The notes under the pieces were generated by a model that was not told the origin of the DNA, searched no databases, and worked only from the letters and a program-made list of their open reading frames with translations. Position numbers and translations under genes: made by a program. From contig CALSMP010000011.1 in assembly GCA_943787485.1 (NCBI GenBank), positions 94,818 through 158,817 of the forward strand: DNA of 64,000 nt. Reading direction: 5' to 3'. Shown here piece after piece: positions 1-8,961 of this stretch; positions within the stretch are counted from its first letter, which is position 1; each line of letters opens with the position of its first letter. This stretch comes from an uncultured Luminiphilus sp. GTDB taxonomy: Bacteria > Pseudomonadota > Gammaproteobacteria > Pseudomonadales > Halieaceae.

Positions 1-413
1 ATCGGCGTGTCCCGCAAGCGGCACACATTCATGAGCTTGATGGTTCTGTCTTCGACACCCTTGGCACCATCGATCAGCATCAAGGCGGAATCAACAGCGG
101 TCAGCGTTCGATAGGTGTCCTCTGAAAAATCTTCGTGCCCGGGGGTATCCAGCAGATTGACGATGCGCTCTCGATAAGGAAACTGCATCACCGATGAGGT
201 AACTGAAATGCCGCGCTCTTGCTCCAAAGACATCCAATCGGATGTCGCCTGAGGACCGCGTTTGCCTTTGACCGAACCCGCCACCTGAATAGCACTCCCC
301 AATAACAGCAATTTCTCCGTCATGGTGGTCTTGCCCGCATCTGGGTGGGAAATGATCGCGAACGTGCGTCTCGCGGCGATATCTCGCTGGAGATCGGCCT
401 CGGTATCTGACAT
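1..413 (-). CDS. prfC: Peptide chain release factor 3, N-terminal part (gene runs off the window edge)
   Basis: RF3 is the GTPase that removes RF1/RF2 from the ribosome after peptide release. About 137 N-terminal residues are present. The product begins [20 protein letters not shown], has a P-loop HPDAGKTT near residue 25, the switch region with [13 protein letters not shown], and the G3 motif [12 protein letters not shown]. The SVMQF stretch after the G2 region fits RF3 better than EF-G. The start is the ATG at 413, with an AGGAG-like sequence just upstream. The C-terminal part lies outside the window. Confidence 0.95.
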   Translation of the reverse strand, partial: MSDTEADLQRDIAARRTFAIISHPDAGKTTMTEKLLLLGSAIQVAGSVKGKRGPQATSDWMSLEQERGISVTSSVMQFPYRERIVNLLDTPGHEDFSEDTYRTLTAVDSALMLIDGAKGVEDRTIKLMNVCRLRDTP

Positions 414-496
414 GGTTACTCCTCAGTGGCGGCGCGATTATGCCAGCGACTCACCAGCCTCGCCATCACTAAGCCGCTGACACTTAGTTGCGGGCA

Positions 497-1120
497 CTAA
501 GTCGCTAGAAGGTGGCGCTCGACATGATCGAGAAGGTCGTTACCCACTTGGTCCATCGATAAACGTTGCGTCGGCAATAGCGAAGCCATCGAAACCACCT
601 CTAGCCCCGGGTATCCACAGGGATTAATCCGTGAGAAGGGCGACAGATCCATCGCCACATTGAGGGCGAGACCGTGATAGCTACAGCCTCGACTCACCTT
701 GAGACCTAATGATGCTATTTTGCTACCACCCACATACACGCCGGGCGCCGCCGGATCGGCAGCAGCCGAAAGCTCATAACGTTTGAGTAAGGAAACAACG
801 GCCTGCTCAAGATTAGTCACGAGCTGACGCACGTTCATGTTGGCTCGCCGCAAATCAAACAGCACGTAGACCACCCACTGGCCCGGTCCGTGATAAGTCA
901 CCTGACCGCCACGGTCAATTTGCACGACCGGAATGTCGCCGGGATCGAGGAGGTGCTCCGCCTTACCTGAAACACCCTGCGTAAAAACGGGGGCATGCTG
1001 CAACAACCACAGCTGGTCGGGCGTATTTTCATCGCGCTCTCGCGTCACGCGCTTCATGGCCTCAAACGTGCTCTGGTAGTCCACTCTGCCGAGATAATGT
1101 CGCTCCATGTCAACCGTCAC
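497..1120 (-). CDS. lipB: Octanoyl-[acyl-carrier-protein]:protein octanoyltransferase
   Basis: LipB moves octanoyl from ACP to lipoyl domains, the first step of protein lipoylation. The 207-residue product has the family landmarks: an [12 protein letters not shown] block, [20 protein letters not shown] with the catalytic-region lysine, and the [10 protein letters not shown] motif whose cysteine is the acyl-thioester nucleophile in the family. It starts with a GTG that overlaps the stop of the upstream ybeD-like gene as GTGA, indicating translational coupling; an ATG four codons later is an alternative. It is the last gene of the minus-strand run. lipA is not in the window. Confidence 0.94.
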   Translation of the reverse strand: MTVDMERHYLGRVDYQSTFEAMKRVTRERDENTPDQLWLLQHAPVFTQGVSGKAEHLLDPGDIPVVQIDRGGQVTYHGPGQWVVYVLFDLRRANMNVRQLVTNLEQAVVSLLKRYELSAAADPAAPGVYVGGSKIASLGLKVSRGCSYHGLALNVAMDLSPFSRINPCGYPGLEVVSMASLLPTQRLSMDQVGNDLLDHVERHLLAT

Positions 1121-1383
1121 AGCACCATGGATACCAAACCGGTCTCCATAAGTGCCTCATGTAAGGACGTCAGTTGTTGTGGGCCGGTAGCGAATATCGT
1201 CACCGTAATCGAGGTAAAGCGGCCCCCGCTTGATGCACGTACCTGAATACCCTCGGCGTCAAACCCTGGGGCATGGAGTTCAAACACCTCTAGAATCACG
1301 GGCTGAAAATCCGCCCGCGCCCGACCCAAAACTTTAACCGGGTATTCGCAGGGAAATTCAATCGTGACCGATTCTTGTGTCAT
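1117..1383 (-). CDS. ybeD: YbeD/DUF493 family protein
   Basis: A small 88-residue ferredoxin-fold-like protein of the DUF493 (YbeD) family. The family signature is visible in [15 protein letters not shown] near the N-terminus and [21 protein letters not shown] in the second half. The usual position between the D,D-carboxypeptidase gene dacA and lipB is conserved. A regulatory role in lipoate metabolism has been proposed from this linkage, but the biochemical function is not established. The ATG lies 19 bases after the dacA stop, and the 3' end overlaps lipB. Confidence 0.9.
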   Translation of the reverse strand: MTQESVTIEFPCEYPVKVLGRARADFQPVILEVFELHAPGFDAEGIQVRASSGGRFTSITVTIFATGPQQLTSLHEALMETGLVSMVL

Positions 1384-1402
1384 CTCAGTGCCTCAGCTGT
1401 GG

Positions 1403-2548
1403 CTACACAAACAACTGAGAAAACCACAGCTTAAAACTATCCCAGAGGCGCTTGAAGAACCCTGCAGCCTCACTGTCTTCTAAGGCTTGCAGCGGTTGTT
1501 CAACGAGCAATTCGCCATCCTGAAAAACCTGCACTCGCCCGATCTCATCTCCGCGTGTTAAAGGCGCCAAAATAGGATCCGCGAAGGTGACCACCACCTC
1601 AGTCGCCGCGTTTGAGCGCGGCATCGTGAGCGTCGGCGCGGTGAGAACACCCCCGGAAACAGTGTCTTTTATCCCCTTCCAAAGTCGAGTTTCTCCCAGA
1701 GACAGCTCGGCGGTGAGCGGCGTGACATTCTGGTAGAAGCGAAAACCATAGTTCAGCAACGCGCGGGTCTCCGCTTTCCGGCTTCGGGTGCTGTTACTGC
1801 CAAGCACGACGGAGATCAGGCGCATACCCTCACGCTCAGCCGAAGCAACCAGTCCGTAACCGGCGACACTGGTATACCCCGTCTTCAAACCATCTACGCT
1901 GGGATCCTCACGCAGGAGGTGATTTCTGTTGTACTGCATAATATCGTTGTAGGTGTAGGACTGCTGCTTGTAAACCTTATAGCGCTCGGGATGATCGCGA
2001 ATCGCAGCCGCCGCCAGAACAGCAAGGTCTCGAGCCGAAGTCAGATGATCCGGGTTGGGCAGCCCATGGGTGTTTTCAAAATGGGTGGAGGTCAGCCCCA
2101 GCGCCTCGGCATAGTTATTCATAAGGCTGACAAACGCTTCCTCACTACCGGCGATATGTTCTGCAATGGCCACGGTCGCATCATTGCCTGACGAGATAAC
2201 GATGCCTTTCTCGAGCTCTCCCACTGTCACCGACTTGCCCGGTTCAATCCACATGAGTGACGATCCCCTGAAGGCTGGGTTTTGTGACCAGGAGTTTCGA
2301 CTGACAGTTACATTGTCATCGAGCGAAAGTCGTCCGGCGTCTACTTCCTCAGCCAGTATATAAGCCGTCATCAGCTTGGTCAGACTCGCTGGAGGCAGCC
2401 GCTCGTCGACATTGTGAGCGACAAGAGTCTCTCCGGTGGTGTAGTCAACGAGCAAATACGCGTCAGCATTGATGGTGGGTGGCGCAGGCACCAGTGACGC
2501 GGCACCTGCAGCTGTGCTCATGAGTAACAGCAAAACGAAACGCAGCAT
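1403..2548 (-). CDS. dacA: D-alanyl-D-alanine carboxypeptidase (PBP5/6 type)
   Basis: A periplasmic low-molecular-weight penicillin-binding protein that trims the terminal D-Ala from peptidoglycan pentapeptides. A signal peptide (LRFVLLLLMSTAAGAAS) is followed by the three active-site motifs of the family: SLTK near residue 57, SGN in ISSGNDATVAIAEH, and KTG in GLKTGYTSVAGYG. A PBP5-type C-terminal domain follows, ending in a hydrophobic/amphipathic tail (FKLWFSQLFV) that should anchor it to the inner membrane. A TTG is directly before the ATG; I chose the ATG at 2548, behind a GAGGT. It sits downstream of rlpA in the cell-wall gene run. Confidence 0.93.
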   Translation of the reverse strand: MLRFVLLLLMSTAAGAASLVPAPPTINADAYLLVDYTTGETLVAHNVDERLPPASLTKLMTAYILAEEVDAGRLSLDDNVTVSRNSWSQNPAFRGSSLMWIEPGKSVTVGELEKGIVISSGNDATVAIAEHIAGSEEAFVSLMNNYAEALGLTSTHFENTHGLPNPDHLTSARDLAVLAAAAIRDHPERYKVYKQQSYTYNDIMQYNRNHLLREDPSVDGLKTGYTSVAGYGLVASAEREGMRLISVVLGSNSTRSRKAETRALLNYGFRFYQNVTPLTAELSLGETRLWKGIKDTVSGGVLTAPTLTMPRSNAATEVVVTFADPILAPLTRGDEIGRVQVFQDGELLVEQPLQALEDSEAAGFFKRLWDSFKLWFSQLFV

Positions 2549-2636
2549 CAACTACCTCTTGTCTGGTTGGAGTTCGTTCACTAATGGTGAGGGGCGCATG
2601 GTAGCAGTGCTGCTGGCTGGATCAAAACCCGTGGCA

Positions 2637-3446
2637 TCACGTCACCGAATCGACGACGACACTGCCCCTGGGGAGGCCCGAGGCCTCGAGCGCCTGCTGG
2701 TCTCTCTCAAGCTGGACACCATCGGAGTAAGGGCCCAGTCGAACCCGGTACAACAGCCCCGATCCCGTCTCCACCGGCGCGACAGTCGCCGATTCACCAA
2801 TAGCGCGCCGAACCCTCTCAGCGAGAGCTTCGGCAGCCTCGACACTTGCATAGGCGCCGAGCTGGAGGTATCGAGGCGCGCCAGAGCCGGATCCGCCTCG
2901 GAGGTCATCCACCCCCGCCACCGGCAGCGCGGTAATGCGCACGTTTGCTGTGCCTTGGTCCGCAAAACCCAACTTGAGCGCGGCCCCATAGGACAAATCA
3001 ATCAACCGGTCGTCATGAAATGGCCCTCGATCATTGACACGCACGACCATCTCCCGCCCATTTTCAAGGTTGGTGACACGGACATAGGTGGGGATCGGCA
3101 GTGACCGGTGCGCGGCCGTAGGTCCATAGACACTAAACCGCTCACCGTTTGCTGTCGGGCGCCCGTGAAACTTCAACCCGTACCACGAGGCTATGCCATC
3201 TTCCGCATACCCCGCCGCACTCGCCAGCACCCTATAGGTCCTGCCGTTAATCTCGTAAGGACTCGTATTTCCCGCGGCACGGATAGGATCGGCCCTAGGC
3301 ACCGCGTCGGGGACCGCTGCCGGGTCAATAGGCGGCGGCAGTCGATCGGGCCGCTCCGCGGGTACACTGCACGCTGCCAACAGGGCAACAGCAATCAACA
3401 AGCCTCGAGTGAGAGTCGCTCTCTTATTCTCCCCGTAAATCGGCAT
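2637..3446 (-). CDS. rlpA: Septal-ring lytic transglycosylase, RlpA family lipoprotein
   Basis: RlpA cleaves denuded glycan strands at the division septum. The 269-residue product has a lipoprotein signal with lipobox LLAAC (Cys26), a double-psi beta-barrel domain (from GIASWYGLKFHGRPTANGE to VNDRGPFHDDRLIDLS, which includes the catalytic aspartate region), and a C-terminal SPOR domain beginning RYLQLGAYASVEAAEALAE, which binds denuded peptidoglycan. An AGGGGAG Shine-Dalgarno supports the ATG at 3446. It lies between mltB and dacA, the usual gammaproteobacterial order. Confidence 0.93.
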   Translation of the reverse strand: MPIYGENKRATLTRGLLIAVALLAACSVPAERPDRLPPPIDPAAVPDAVPRADPIRAAGNTSPYEINGRTYRVLASAAGYAEDGIASWYGLKFHGRPTANGERFSVYGPTAAHRSLPIPTYVRVTNLENGREMVVRVNDRGPFHDDRLIDLSYGAALKLGFADQGTANVRITALPVAGVDDLRGGSGSGAPRYLQLGAYASVEAAEALAERVRRAIGESATVAPVETGSGLLYRVRLGPYSDGVQLERDQQALEASGLPRGSVVVDSVT

Positions 3447-3469
3447 GAAGCCCGACTCCCCTGCTTGAA

Positions 3470-4456
3470 TCAGAGTTCGGCTGCAATGGCTTGGCTCAAC
3501 TGCCAGACGCTCATGGCGTACATCGCACTGTGGTTGTATCGAGTAATGGCATAGAAATTTTTAAACCCCAACCAGTATTCGTATCCATCCGCCAATTCAA
3601 ACTGAATCGGTGTTGCGAGGACGCTGATGTCAGTTGGCGAGAGCGGCGCAACACCCAGCTCGGCCAACTCCCCGACGGTGTACTTCGGTTTCAAACCCTG
3701 ATTAAAAACTCCCTCGGAGGCACCTTCACCATGTGCCTTCACAGCAACCGGCTGATCGGCTTCCCAGCCGTGGGCAATGAAATAATTGGCAACGCTCGCA
3801 ATCGCGTCGCTGGGCGAGCTCCAAATATCCGCCGCACCCTCTCCGTCATATGCCTTGGCGTAGGCTCTGTAACTCGAGGGCATAAACTGACCGTACCCCA
3901 TCGCTCCTGCGTAGGACCCCTTCAAGGACAGGGGATCCTTGCCACTGTGATAGGCAAGCACCAAAAAATGCTCCAGTTCTCCCGTAAAAAAGGGGGATCG
4001 CTTGGGGTAATCAAATGCCAAGGTAGCCAGTGCATCAATAACGCGGTAGCTTCCGGTGATGCGACCATAAAAGGTCTCTACGCCGATAATCGCAACAATG
4101 ACTTCAGCGGGGACTCCCGTATTTTCGGACACCACAGACAGAGCCTCTTCGTGTTCATGGGCAAAATCAACGCCCCCTTGAATCCGCTTGTCAGTGATAA
4201 AAATCTCCCGGTACTCGTACCATGGCTTGGTTTTTTCTGCCGGCCGCGCGATGGCATCGAGAATGCTCTGCTTTCGCTCGGCATCGGCTAGGATCTGTGT
4301 CGCCCACGCTCGATCGACTCCTTCAGCAGCCACATTTTCTATAACGGCCTGCAGCTCAGGTCTATCGAGGTAGTCAGCCTGCGCGGAGTGCACAAAGGCA
4401 ATCAGCAAAGGGGCCACCAGAACGACCCAAAACCGCCTTGCTGTGAAGTGATTCAT
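3470..4456 (-). CDS. mltB: Lytic murein transglycosylase B
   Basis: MltB/Slt35-type lytic transglycosylase, which cleaves the MurNAc-GlcNAc bond with 1,6-anhydro ring formation. The mature 328-residue protein starts at the ATG at 4456, preceded by TAGGAG, and has a signal peptide (FWVVLVAPLLIAFVHSAQA). The catalytic glutamate lies in GVETFYGRITGSYRV; the later GYGQFMPSSYRAYA block is typical of the family. No lipobox cysteine is seen, so this may be a soluble periplasmic form rather than a lipoprotein. The open frame extends to 4879, but that part overlaps rodA and is not used. Confidence 0.93.
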   Translation of the reverse strand: MNHFTARRFWVVLVAPLLIAFVHSAQADYLDRPELQAVIENVAAEGVDRAWATQILADAERKQSILDAIARPAEKTKPWYEYREIFITDKRIQGGVDFAHEHEEALSVVSENTGVPAEVIVAIIGVETFYGRITGSYRVIDALATLAFDYPKRSPFFTGELEHFLVLAYHSGKDPLSLKGSYAGAMGYGQFMPSSYRAYAKAYDGEGAADIWSSPSDAIASVANYFIAHGWEADQPVAVKAHGEGASEGVFNQGLKPKYTVGELAELGVAPLSPTDISVLATPIQFELADGYEYWLGFKNFYAITRYNHSAMYAMSVWQLSQAIAAEL

Positions 4457-4488
4457 AGGTTCTCCTAAAAAAGCTGCCGAAATCTTTA

Positions 4489-5628
4489 TCACTGGGTAAT
4501 CATTTTTTTCTCGGTACTGATAGCCATCAGCACACCGAAACCCAACATCAAGGTGACAATTGACGTCCCGCCAAAACTGACCAGCGGCAACGGCACGCCC
4601 ACAACGGGTAAGACACCAGCGACCATACCAATGTTCACAAAAATATAGACGAAAAACGTCAACGTGATCGATGAGGCGACCAACCGTGCGAAGGTGGTTT
4701 GAGCGGTAAATCCAATCCAAAATCCGCGCGCCACGATCAGTGCGTAACCCAGTAGTAAAATGAGAACGCCACGCAAGCCAAACTCTTCTGCAAGCACGGC
4801 AATAATAAAATCCGTTTGGCTCTCGGGCAGAAAGTCGAGATGGGATTGCGTGCCCTGAAGCCAGCCCTTGCCCGACCAACCGCCGGAGCCAATAGCTGTC
4901 TTGGATTGAATGATATTCCAGCCCGCACCCAAGCGATCCGACTCAGGATCGAACAAGGTCAAAATTCGCTGCCGTTGGTAGTCTTTGAGAAGATACGTCC
5001 AAGCGGGCCAAGCGCTGATTGAGACCAACCCGACAGCCGCAAGCAGGTACCACACGCTGATGCCTGCTATAAACACGACAAACAGGCCGCTCGCCGCAAC
5101 CAGTAGCGACGTGCCCAGATCAGGTTGAATAACGATACACGCCGCCGGCAGTAGCACAAGGAACAAAGACCCCAGCAAGGGTATCGGTCTCGGGGGCACT
5201 CCGTATTTGGTGTACCACCAAGCGACCATCAATGGCATCGCTAGCTTCATAAGCTCTGAGGGCTGAAACCGAATGAAACCCAAGCTCAACCAACGCTGAG
5301 CGCCTTTAGCCCCCACCCCAAAAAAGACCACCGCGACAAGCAGGGCTAGTCCAACAAGATAAAGCGCGGGCGCCCATCGCCGATATTGATCCACAGAAAT
5401 TTGTGCGGCGACCGCCATGGCAACCGATGCGATCGAAAAATTTCTAAGCTGGCGCATCAGCGTAGCACTACTGCCGTCAGACGCGCTGTACAAAACGAAT
5501 AGCCCGCCACTAATGACAAGCAAGACAGGAATCAATAACCATACATCCAGATGAAGCAGCTGCGCGATCGGTGTGGCGCGCGCGAAATCACGATCGTGAC
5601 CGGGCAGGTTTCGATCGTAATCAGACAT
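4489..5628 (-). CDS. rodA: Rod-shape SEDS glycosyltransferase RodA
   Basis: RodA is the peptidoglycan polymerase of the elongasome, working with PBP2. The 379-residue protein has about ten hydrophobic segments. SEDS landmarks include FIRFQPSELMKLAMP, QPDLGTSLLVAASG, the large periplasmic loop with KDYQRQRILTLFDPESD, GSGGWSGKGW, FLPESQTDFI and the C-terminal GVPLPLVSFGGTS. Its start overlaps the 3' end of mrdA by eight bases, so translation is probably coupled to that of PBP2. mltB follows. Confidence 0.95.
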   Translation of the reverse strand: MSDYDRNLPGHDRDFARATPIAQLLHLDVWLLIPVLLVISGGLFVLYSASDGSSATLMRQLRNFSIASVAMAVAAQISVDQYRRWAPALYLVGLALLVAVVFFGVGAKGAQRWLSLGFIRFQPSELMKLAMPLMVAWWYTKYGVPPRPIPLLGSLFLVLLPAACIVIQPDLGTSLLVAASGLFVVFIAGISVWYLLAAVGLVSISAWPAWTYLLKDYQRQRILTLFDPESDRLGAGWNIIQSKTAIGSGGWSGKGWLQGTQSHLDFLPESQTDFIIAVLAEEFGLRGVLILLLGYALIVARGFWIGFTAQTTFARLVASSITLTFFVYIFVNIGMVAGVLPVVGVPLPLVSFGGTSIVTLMLGFGVLMAISTEKKMITQ

Positions 5629-7469
5629 CGCTGAGGCCCTCCATCCACGCGTCCATTACTCGGCGCGCGACGGGATAAGCGGCACTACTGCCGCCGCCAT
5701 TCTCCGCCAAAACCACGACAACGATACGCGGCTCGTCCACGGGAGCAAAGGCAACAAACCACCCATGATTACGATGACGTTCAGCGATTTCCTTCTCGTC
5801 ATAGACGTCATCCTGGGCAATTCCTATGACCTGAGAGGTGCCCGTTTTCCCTGCGATGGTGTAGGAGAGTCCCTTCGCGATGGACGCTGCAGTGCCCCTC
5901 TCGTGGTGTACCACGTCCATCATGCCAGCGATAACCGCCGCCCAGTGGGACTCATCAGCAGCTACCGCAGGCCGTGGGACGGGAGCCACCGTGGTCTCGC
6001 CGATCTGACGCACAAGAGCGGGCCGGAAGGACGTGCCCCGGTTCGCGATCACCATCACTGCCTGGGCCAGCTGCACGGGTGTCGCCAGCATATAACCCTG
6101 ACCAATGCCCACGCTCAGTGTTTCGCCGGGATACCAGGGCTGGCCCATACGGGTTCGCTTCCAAGATGTGCTCGGCAAGATCCCCCGTTGCTCGCTGGTG
6201 AGGTCTATCTCGGTTTTTTCCCCCAGACCAAAGGGCGCCAGCGCCTCGGCGATGGCATCGATACCCATCCGTCGCGCAAGATCGTAATAGTAGACGTCAC
6301 AAGATTGCGCAATGGCCATCTTCAAATCGACTTCGTCAGCATGGCCTCGCCCTCTGATACGCAGAATCCAGTCACGGTATCGCCTGCTATTCCCGGGCAG
6401 CGTGTACCACCCGGGGTCCGGAATCGCGGTATCCGGCTCCACCAAATTGAGCTCAAGGCCTGCTAACCCCAACATCGGCTTGATGGTAGACCCCGGCGGA
6501 TACTGGCCCTGTACGGTCCGGTTGAGCAGTGGCGTATCGGGGGAGTCACGAAGTCGTGCGTAATCACCCTGGCTAATGCCATTGACGAACAAATTAGGAT
6601 CAAAACCCGGATTGGAATACAGCGCCAGAATGCCCCCGTCACGGGGATCAAGCGCCACCACAGCACCCCGCTGGTCACCCAGCGATTCAGCCGCCACCCG
6701 CTGCAGCTCTAGATCGAGATACAGCGTAAGCTGGTCACCGTCTCTGGGTGCCTGCCTCTCGAGAACCCGCAACACACGCCCGTGCGCATTGGCTTCGATG
6801 TTTTGACTACCCACCAGGCCGTGCAATTCGTCCTCGTAGCGCCGCTCAAGACCGACCTTGCCGAGGTGTAGGGTGCCGCGGTAATTTTCGGGGTCAATGG
6901 TCGATGCCTCGCGCTCGTTAATACGTCCCACGTAGCCGAGGACATGACTTAACAAACCTCCGTAGGATAAGATCGGGTCAGCTGAGCCTCGAGAGTCACA
7001 CCGGGGAGACGGTGACGGTGCACGCCGATAATAGCTATCTCCTCATCAGTCAGCTGCAGTTTTAGCGGCACGGGATCATAAGGACGACGCCGGCGCCGGC
7101 GATCTGAAAAGCGTTCAAGATCATCCTCTGAAATGGCAATCAGGGGACTTTAGCTGCTGAAACAACGCCGCCTCGTCATCAACGCGCTCAATCACCACCG
7201 CCAGGGCATGGGTGGGTTTGTTGTTGGCAAGTAGGCGGCCGGCGCGATCAAAGATGAGACCACGAGTTTGGCGGAATCGCCTCCAAGCGCACCCTATTTC
7301 GCTCCGACTGGGTTAGAAATTGCTGGTAGTCGACTATTTGTAAATCGTAATAACGGTAACCCAAGAGCACCAGAGCCACGACAACAATGACGGCGGCCAC
7401 AACAACGCGCTGTCGATTGATGGCGGCCTCACGATAGATATCCCTCAGCACATCTCTGGCGACAAACAC
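5621..7469 (-). pseudogene. mrdA: Penicillin-binding protein 2 gene, interrupted by three single-base frameshifts
   Basis: PBP2 is the transpeptidase partner of RodA. A GTG at 7469 opens a cytoplasmic and membrane-anchor segment (VVVAAVIVVVALVLLGYRYY), then NRVRLEAIPPN. In place of the usual RGLIFDRAGRLLANNKPT the frame breaks near 7265 (one extra base), again near 7144 (GGGG where GGG is expected) and near 6964 (one base short). The remaining 444 residues, from SHVLGYVGRINERE, are intact, with PPGSTIKPM (catalytic serine), SCDVYYYDLA and the KTGTSQV motif. Correcting the three sites gives about 615 residues, normal for the family. The codons between breaks still encode family sequence, so either the mutations are recent or these are sequencing errors. 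rlmH lies three bases upstream. Confidence 0.88.
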
Positions 7470-7472
7470 GGC

Positions 7473-7940
7473 CTAGCCTCGATGGTAGGGGTGGCGCGCA
7501 TTGATCGACCATACGCGGTACAGTTGCTCGGCAAGCACCACTCTTACGAGGGGATGGGGGAGCGTGATTCTACCCAACGACCAACGCTGAGACGCTTGCG
7601 CCAGCAGCTCTGGCGCGACGCCGTCAGGGCCACCAATCACAATCGCGATGCCTGTCCCTGTCATTTGAAATTCAGCAAAGGTAGCTGCCATCTGCTCGGT
7701 GCTGATCACCTGCCCTGCAACGTCAAGAATCACTAAGTGTTCTGCCGGCTTAAGGTGACGCTGCAGGCTCTCCGCTTCTTTAGCCAACAAGAGCTCGGTA
7801 CGCTCACCTTGCCGCTTAGCCGGGGGCACTTCCACCCACTCAAGTTGAAACTCTCGTGGAAGCCGTTTTTCATACTCCGCGACGCCCTCATTGACCCAGG
7901 CTGGCATACGCGTGCCGACGGCCAGGACCCGGATACGCAT
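7473..7940 (-). CDS. rlmH: 23S rRNA (pseudouridine1915-N3)-methyltransferase RlmH
   Basis: RlmH methylates pseudouridine 1915 in helix 69 of 23S rRNA. At 155 residues it has the normal size. It shows the SPOUT-fold signatures: ILDVAGQVISTEQMAA, the SAM-binding IGGPDGVAPELLAQA, and the C-terminal SLGRITLPHPLVRVVLAEQL ending in HPYHRG. The ATG shares one base with the stop of rsfS (TGATG), so the two ribosome-associated genes are coupled. mrdA follows directly. Confidence 0.96.
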   Translation of the reverse strand: MRIRVLAVGTRMPAWVNEGVAEYEKRLPREFQLEWVEVPPAKRQGERTELLLAKEAESLQRHLKPAEHLVILDVAGQVISTEQMAATFAEFQMTGTGIAIVIGGPDGVAPELLAQASQRWSLGRITLPHPLVRVVLAEQLYRVWSINARHPYHRG

Positions 7941-8293
7941 CAGTCAGCGTCGGGCGCTGCGGTCCAAAGCCGCTCGAGGTCATAAAAGCTTCGTGTCGCA
8001 GGCTGCATGACGTGCACCACAACATCGCCAAAGTCTACCAGTACCCACTCACCCGCATTCTCGCCTTCAACCCCAATGGGGCGAGTGCCTGTCGCTTTTG
8101 CTTTGATGATGACATTGTCGGCAAGGGATTTGACATGCCGAGTCGAGGTACCACTGGCAATCACCATAAAATCCATGACGGAGCTGAGTCCTTTGACATC
8201 GATAACCACAGGGTCTAATGCCTTCATATCATCGAGGGCATCGAGCACCAGGTCTGTCAGGGAGTCGCCGGCGGCGTGTAGCGCTTGTATCAC
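7940..8293 (-). CDS. rsfS: Ribosomal silencing factor RsfS
   Basis: RsfS binds ribosomal protein L14 and blocks subunit joining in starvation. The 117-residue product shows family sequence: [40 protein letters not shown], and [18 protein letters not shown]. The likely start is the GTG at 8293 behind AGGATG. It lies between nadD and rlmH in the conserved order. Confidence 0.94.
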   Translation of the reverse strand: MIQALHAAGDSLTDLVLDALDDMKALDPVVIDVKGLSSVMDFMVIASGTSTRHVKSLADNVIIKAKATGTRPIGVEGENAGEWVLVDFGDVVVHVMQPATRSFYDLERLWTAAPDAD

Positions 8294-8322
8294 ACCATCA
8301 TCCTAATGGGCGGGGAGCTTGG

Positions 8323-8958
8323 TTAGAAACGGTATAGATCATGATTCTCAATATACTCTATTACGGCTGCCGGCAGGAGAAATGACACGTTTTTTCTCCT
8401 AGCGATCATATCGCGAAGTACCGAGGAGGAAACGTCTAGCAGGGGTTGCTCAAGCCAACAAACAGCGCCTTTTTCGGGCTGCTGCCACTGATCGATCGCG
8501 AGCTCATGTTCCTTTAGCCAGGCGAGCACCTCCGCGTCTTCGACCTCTGGGGCACCCGGTCGCGAAAGGATCGCAAGGTTCACCAAAGATGTTATCTCTC
8601 GCCAACGATGCCAACGATGCAGCTGCGCCACGCTGTCGCCGCCGAGGATAAAAGTGATCGATGCGGTAGGACCCATCGTTTCCCGAATTTCATGAAGACT
8701 GTCGATAGTGTAGGACGGGCCCGCGCGCTCAAGCTCGCGCCCGTCGACGCTGAGTCCCGGCAAGCCGGCAAGCGCGAGCGCAAGCATCGCCATACGGTGG
8801 CTTGCACTCACGGCGGGCGCGTCTTTAAGTGGCGGCAAGGACGCCGGCATAAAACGCAACGCCTCCAAACCCAGGGCGTCTCGGGCGGCGATTCCCCCCC
8901 GCAAATGACCAATGTGTACCGGATTAAAGGTACCGCCCAAAATGCCTATTGCGGTCAT
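8323..8958 (-). CDS. nadD: Nicotinate-nucleotide adenylyltransferase
   Basis: NadD adenylates nicotinate mononucleotide to deamido-NAD in NAD biosynthesis. The 211-residue protein opens with the nucleotidyltransferase signature GILGGTFNPVHIGHLRGG, where the HxGH motif reads HIGH, and has FILGGDSVAQLHRWHRW in the middle. The C-terminal substrate-binding motif reads DVSSSVLRDMI (usually SSTxIR). The ATG lies three bases downstream of the proA stop, so the two are almost certainly cotranscribed. Confidence 0.95.
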   Translation of the reverse strand: MTAIGILGGTFNPVHIGHLRGGIAARDALGLEALRFMPASLPPLKDAPAVSASHRMAMLALALAGLPGLSVDGRELERAGPSYTIDSLHEIRETMGPTASITFILGGDSVAQLHRWHRWREITSLVNLAILSRPGAPEVEDAEVLAWLKEHELAIDQWQQPEKGAVCWLEQPLLDVSSSVLRDMIARRKNVSFLLPAAVIEYIENHDLYRF

Positions 8959-8961
8959 CGC

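Noticed and set aside
3491..4291. Plus-strand open frame antisense to mltB
   Set aside because: It covers mltB codons in reverse and shows no conserved motifs.
4457..4879. N-terminal extension of mltB into rodA
   Set aside because: The signal peptide begins at the ATG at 4456 behind a Shine-Dalgarno, and the extension is antisense-free only because it overlaps rodA in another frame.
5765..6466. Plus-strand open frame antisense to mrdA
   Set aside because: It is a shadow of the PBP2 transpeptidase domain on the other strand.
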